Positions 5,689 to 5,935 of a DNA stretch of 5,935 bases are shown here, piece after piece; the first letter of the stretch is position 1; every line of letters begins with the position of its first letter. Under the pieces are notes generated by a model that saw only the letters and a program-made list of their open reading frames with translations, was not told where the DNA came from and did not search any database. Made by a program: the position numbers and the translations under genes. This stretch comes from Oscillospiraceae bacterium (GTDB taxonomy: Bacteria > Bacillota > Clostridia > Christensenellales > Aristaeellaceae), in contig JAITDK010000059.1 of assembly GCA_031282605.1 (NCBI GenBank), forward strand, positions 1 through 5,935. The letters run 5' to 3'.

Positions 5689-5754
5689 TTATACTCAGTA
5701 CCGCTAAGAATCTCCACGGATCCGCTGGGAGGTTCTTTGCGGTACTGAATATAA
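5689..5754. repeat. Long imperfect palindrome, possible two-way terminator
   Basis: Arms 5689-5715 and 5728-5754 (27 nt each, 12-nt loop) agree at 24 positions. They include an uninterrupted 10-bp block (TCAGTACCGC paired with GCGGTACTGA). As plus-strand RNA the stem has 25 of 27 pairs, counting one G-U. The loop holds a further palindrome, CGGATCCG (5717-5724). It begins 9 nt after the stop of the DUF47 gene and ends 16 nt from the stop of the convergent HxlR gene, the position of a bidirectional terminator. No U-run follows the stem on either strand, so it is not a standard intrinsic terminator. RNase protection, transcript-collision blocking or a small mobile or REP-like element are alternatives. 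Confidence 0.75.
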
Positions 5755-5769
5755 GGAATATCAAACGTT

Positions 5770-5935
5770 TCAAGTCGACCCGCGCTTAACTGTCATGGAA
5801 CAGTTGGCCTCGATGCCGTTGCTTTTTAGGTAGTCTGCTCCCCAGTCATATATGGCGTTCAAAATCGGGCGTATGCTTCGTCCCCTCTCTGTTAGGGAAT
5901 ACTCAACCTTTGGCGGCACAACCGGGTATACAGTA
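5770..5935 (-). CDS. HxlR-family winged-helix regulator, C-terminal 54 aa only (cut by window edge)
   Basis: Read on the minus strand, the open frame entering from the right edge gives TVYPVVPPKVEYSLTERGRS, then IRPILNAIYDWGADYLKSNG, and stops at 5770-5772 after a short polar tail. The PPKVEYSLT-RG segment is the beta-wing signature of the HxlR family (MarR-like winged-helix regulators). It is followed by the typical helix with WG used for dimerisation. The N-terminus and recognition helix lie outside the window, so neither start nor effector can be judged. HxlR proteins usually sense reactive aldehydes, quinones or redox stress and act on a divergent neighbour, which would lie beyond the right edge. 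The gene converges on the phosphate unit. Confidence 0.9.
   Translation of the reverse strand, partial: TVYPVVPPKVEYSLTERGRSIRPILNAIYDWGADYLKSNGIEANCSMTVKRGST

Overview
The window looks like an ordinary chromosomal stretch of a moderately GC-rich bacterium. Bacillota, probably a clostridial lineage, is my best guess: several purine-rich Shine-Dalgarno sites are close to AGGAGG, the sigma-70-type promoters are near consensus, and the gene set (Pit phosphate transporter with a DUF47 partner, Eis-like acetyltransferase with a C-terminal SCP2-type domain, HxlR regulator) fits. This is inference from style and families; no rRNA or other phylogenetic marker is present.

Layout, left to right. Positions 1-206 hold no gene I can support, only a few short perfect hairpins. 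A very good promoter (TTGACT, 18 bp, TATAAT; 207-236) drives a 213-aa DEDDh (DnaQ-like) exonuclease (293-934). A TauE/SafE (TSUP) membrane anion transporter follows in the same direction (1005-1745), and a clear rho-independent terminator (1751-1777) closes this unit. A convergent gene on the minus strand (1802-2446) encodes a 209-214 aa acidic protein that I do not recognise.

The 199-bp divergent spacer 2447-2645 carries an extended -10 promoter (2592-2620) overlaid by an inverted repeat that looks like an operator. It fires into a 397-aa Eis-family GNAT acetyltransferase (2646-3839). A second strong promoter (TTGACA, 17 bp, CATAAT; 3886-3914) begins a two-gene phosphate-uptake unit: a Pit-type Na+ or H+/phosphate symporter with a GTG start (3962-5017), and a DUF47/PhoU-like accessory protein 30 bp later (5048-5680).

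An unusually long imperfect palindrome (5689-5754, two 27-nt arms) sits between the phosphate unit and the 3' end of a convergent gene that leaves the window. That gene, read on the minus strand from 5935 to 5770, is the C-terminal part of an HxlR-family regulator, recognisable from its PPKVEYSLT signature.

How the genes work together: only Pit and DUF47 form an established functional pair. The exonuclease and TSUP transporter share a transcript by position but have no known functional link. I do not see a mobile element, CRISPR array, RNA gene, defence island or clear new multi-gene system. The most open items are the orphan minus-strand protein, the long palindrome and the candidate operator over the acetyltransferase promoter.
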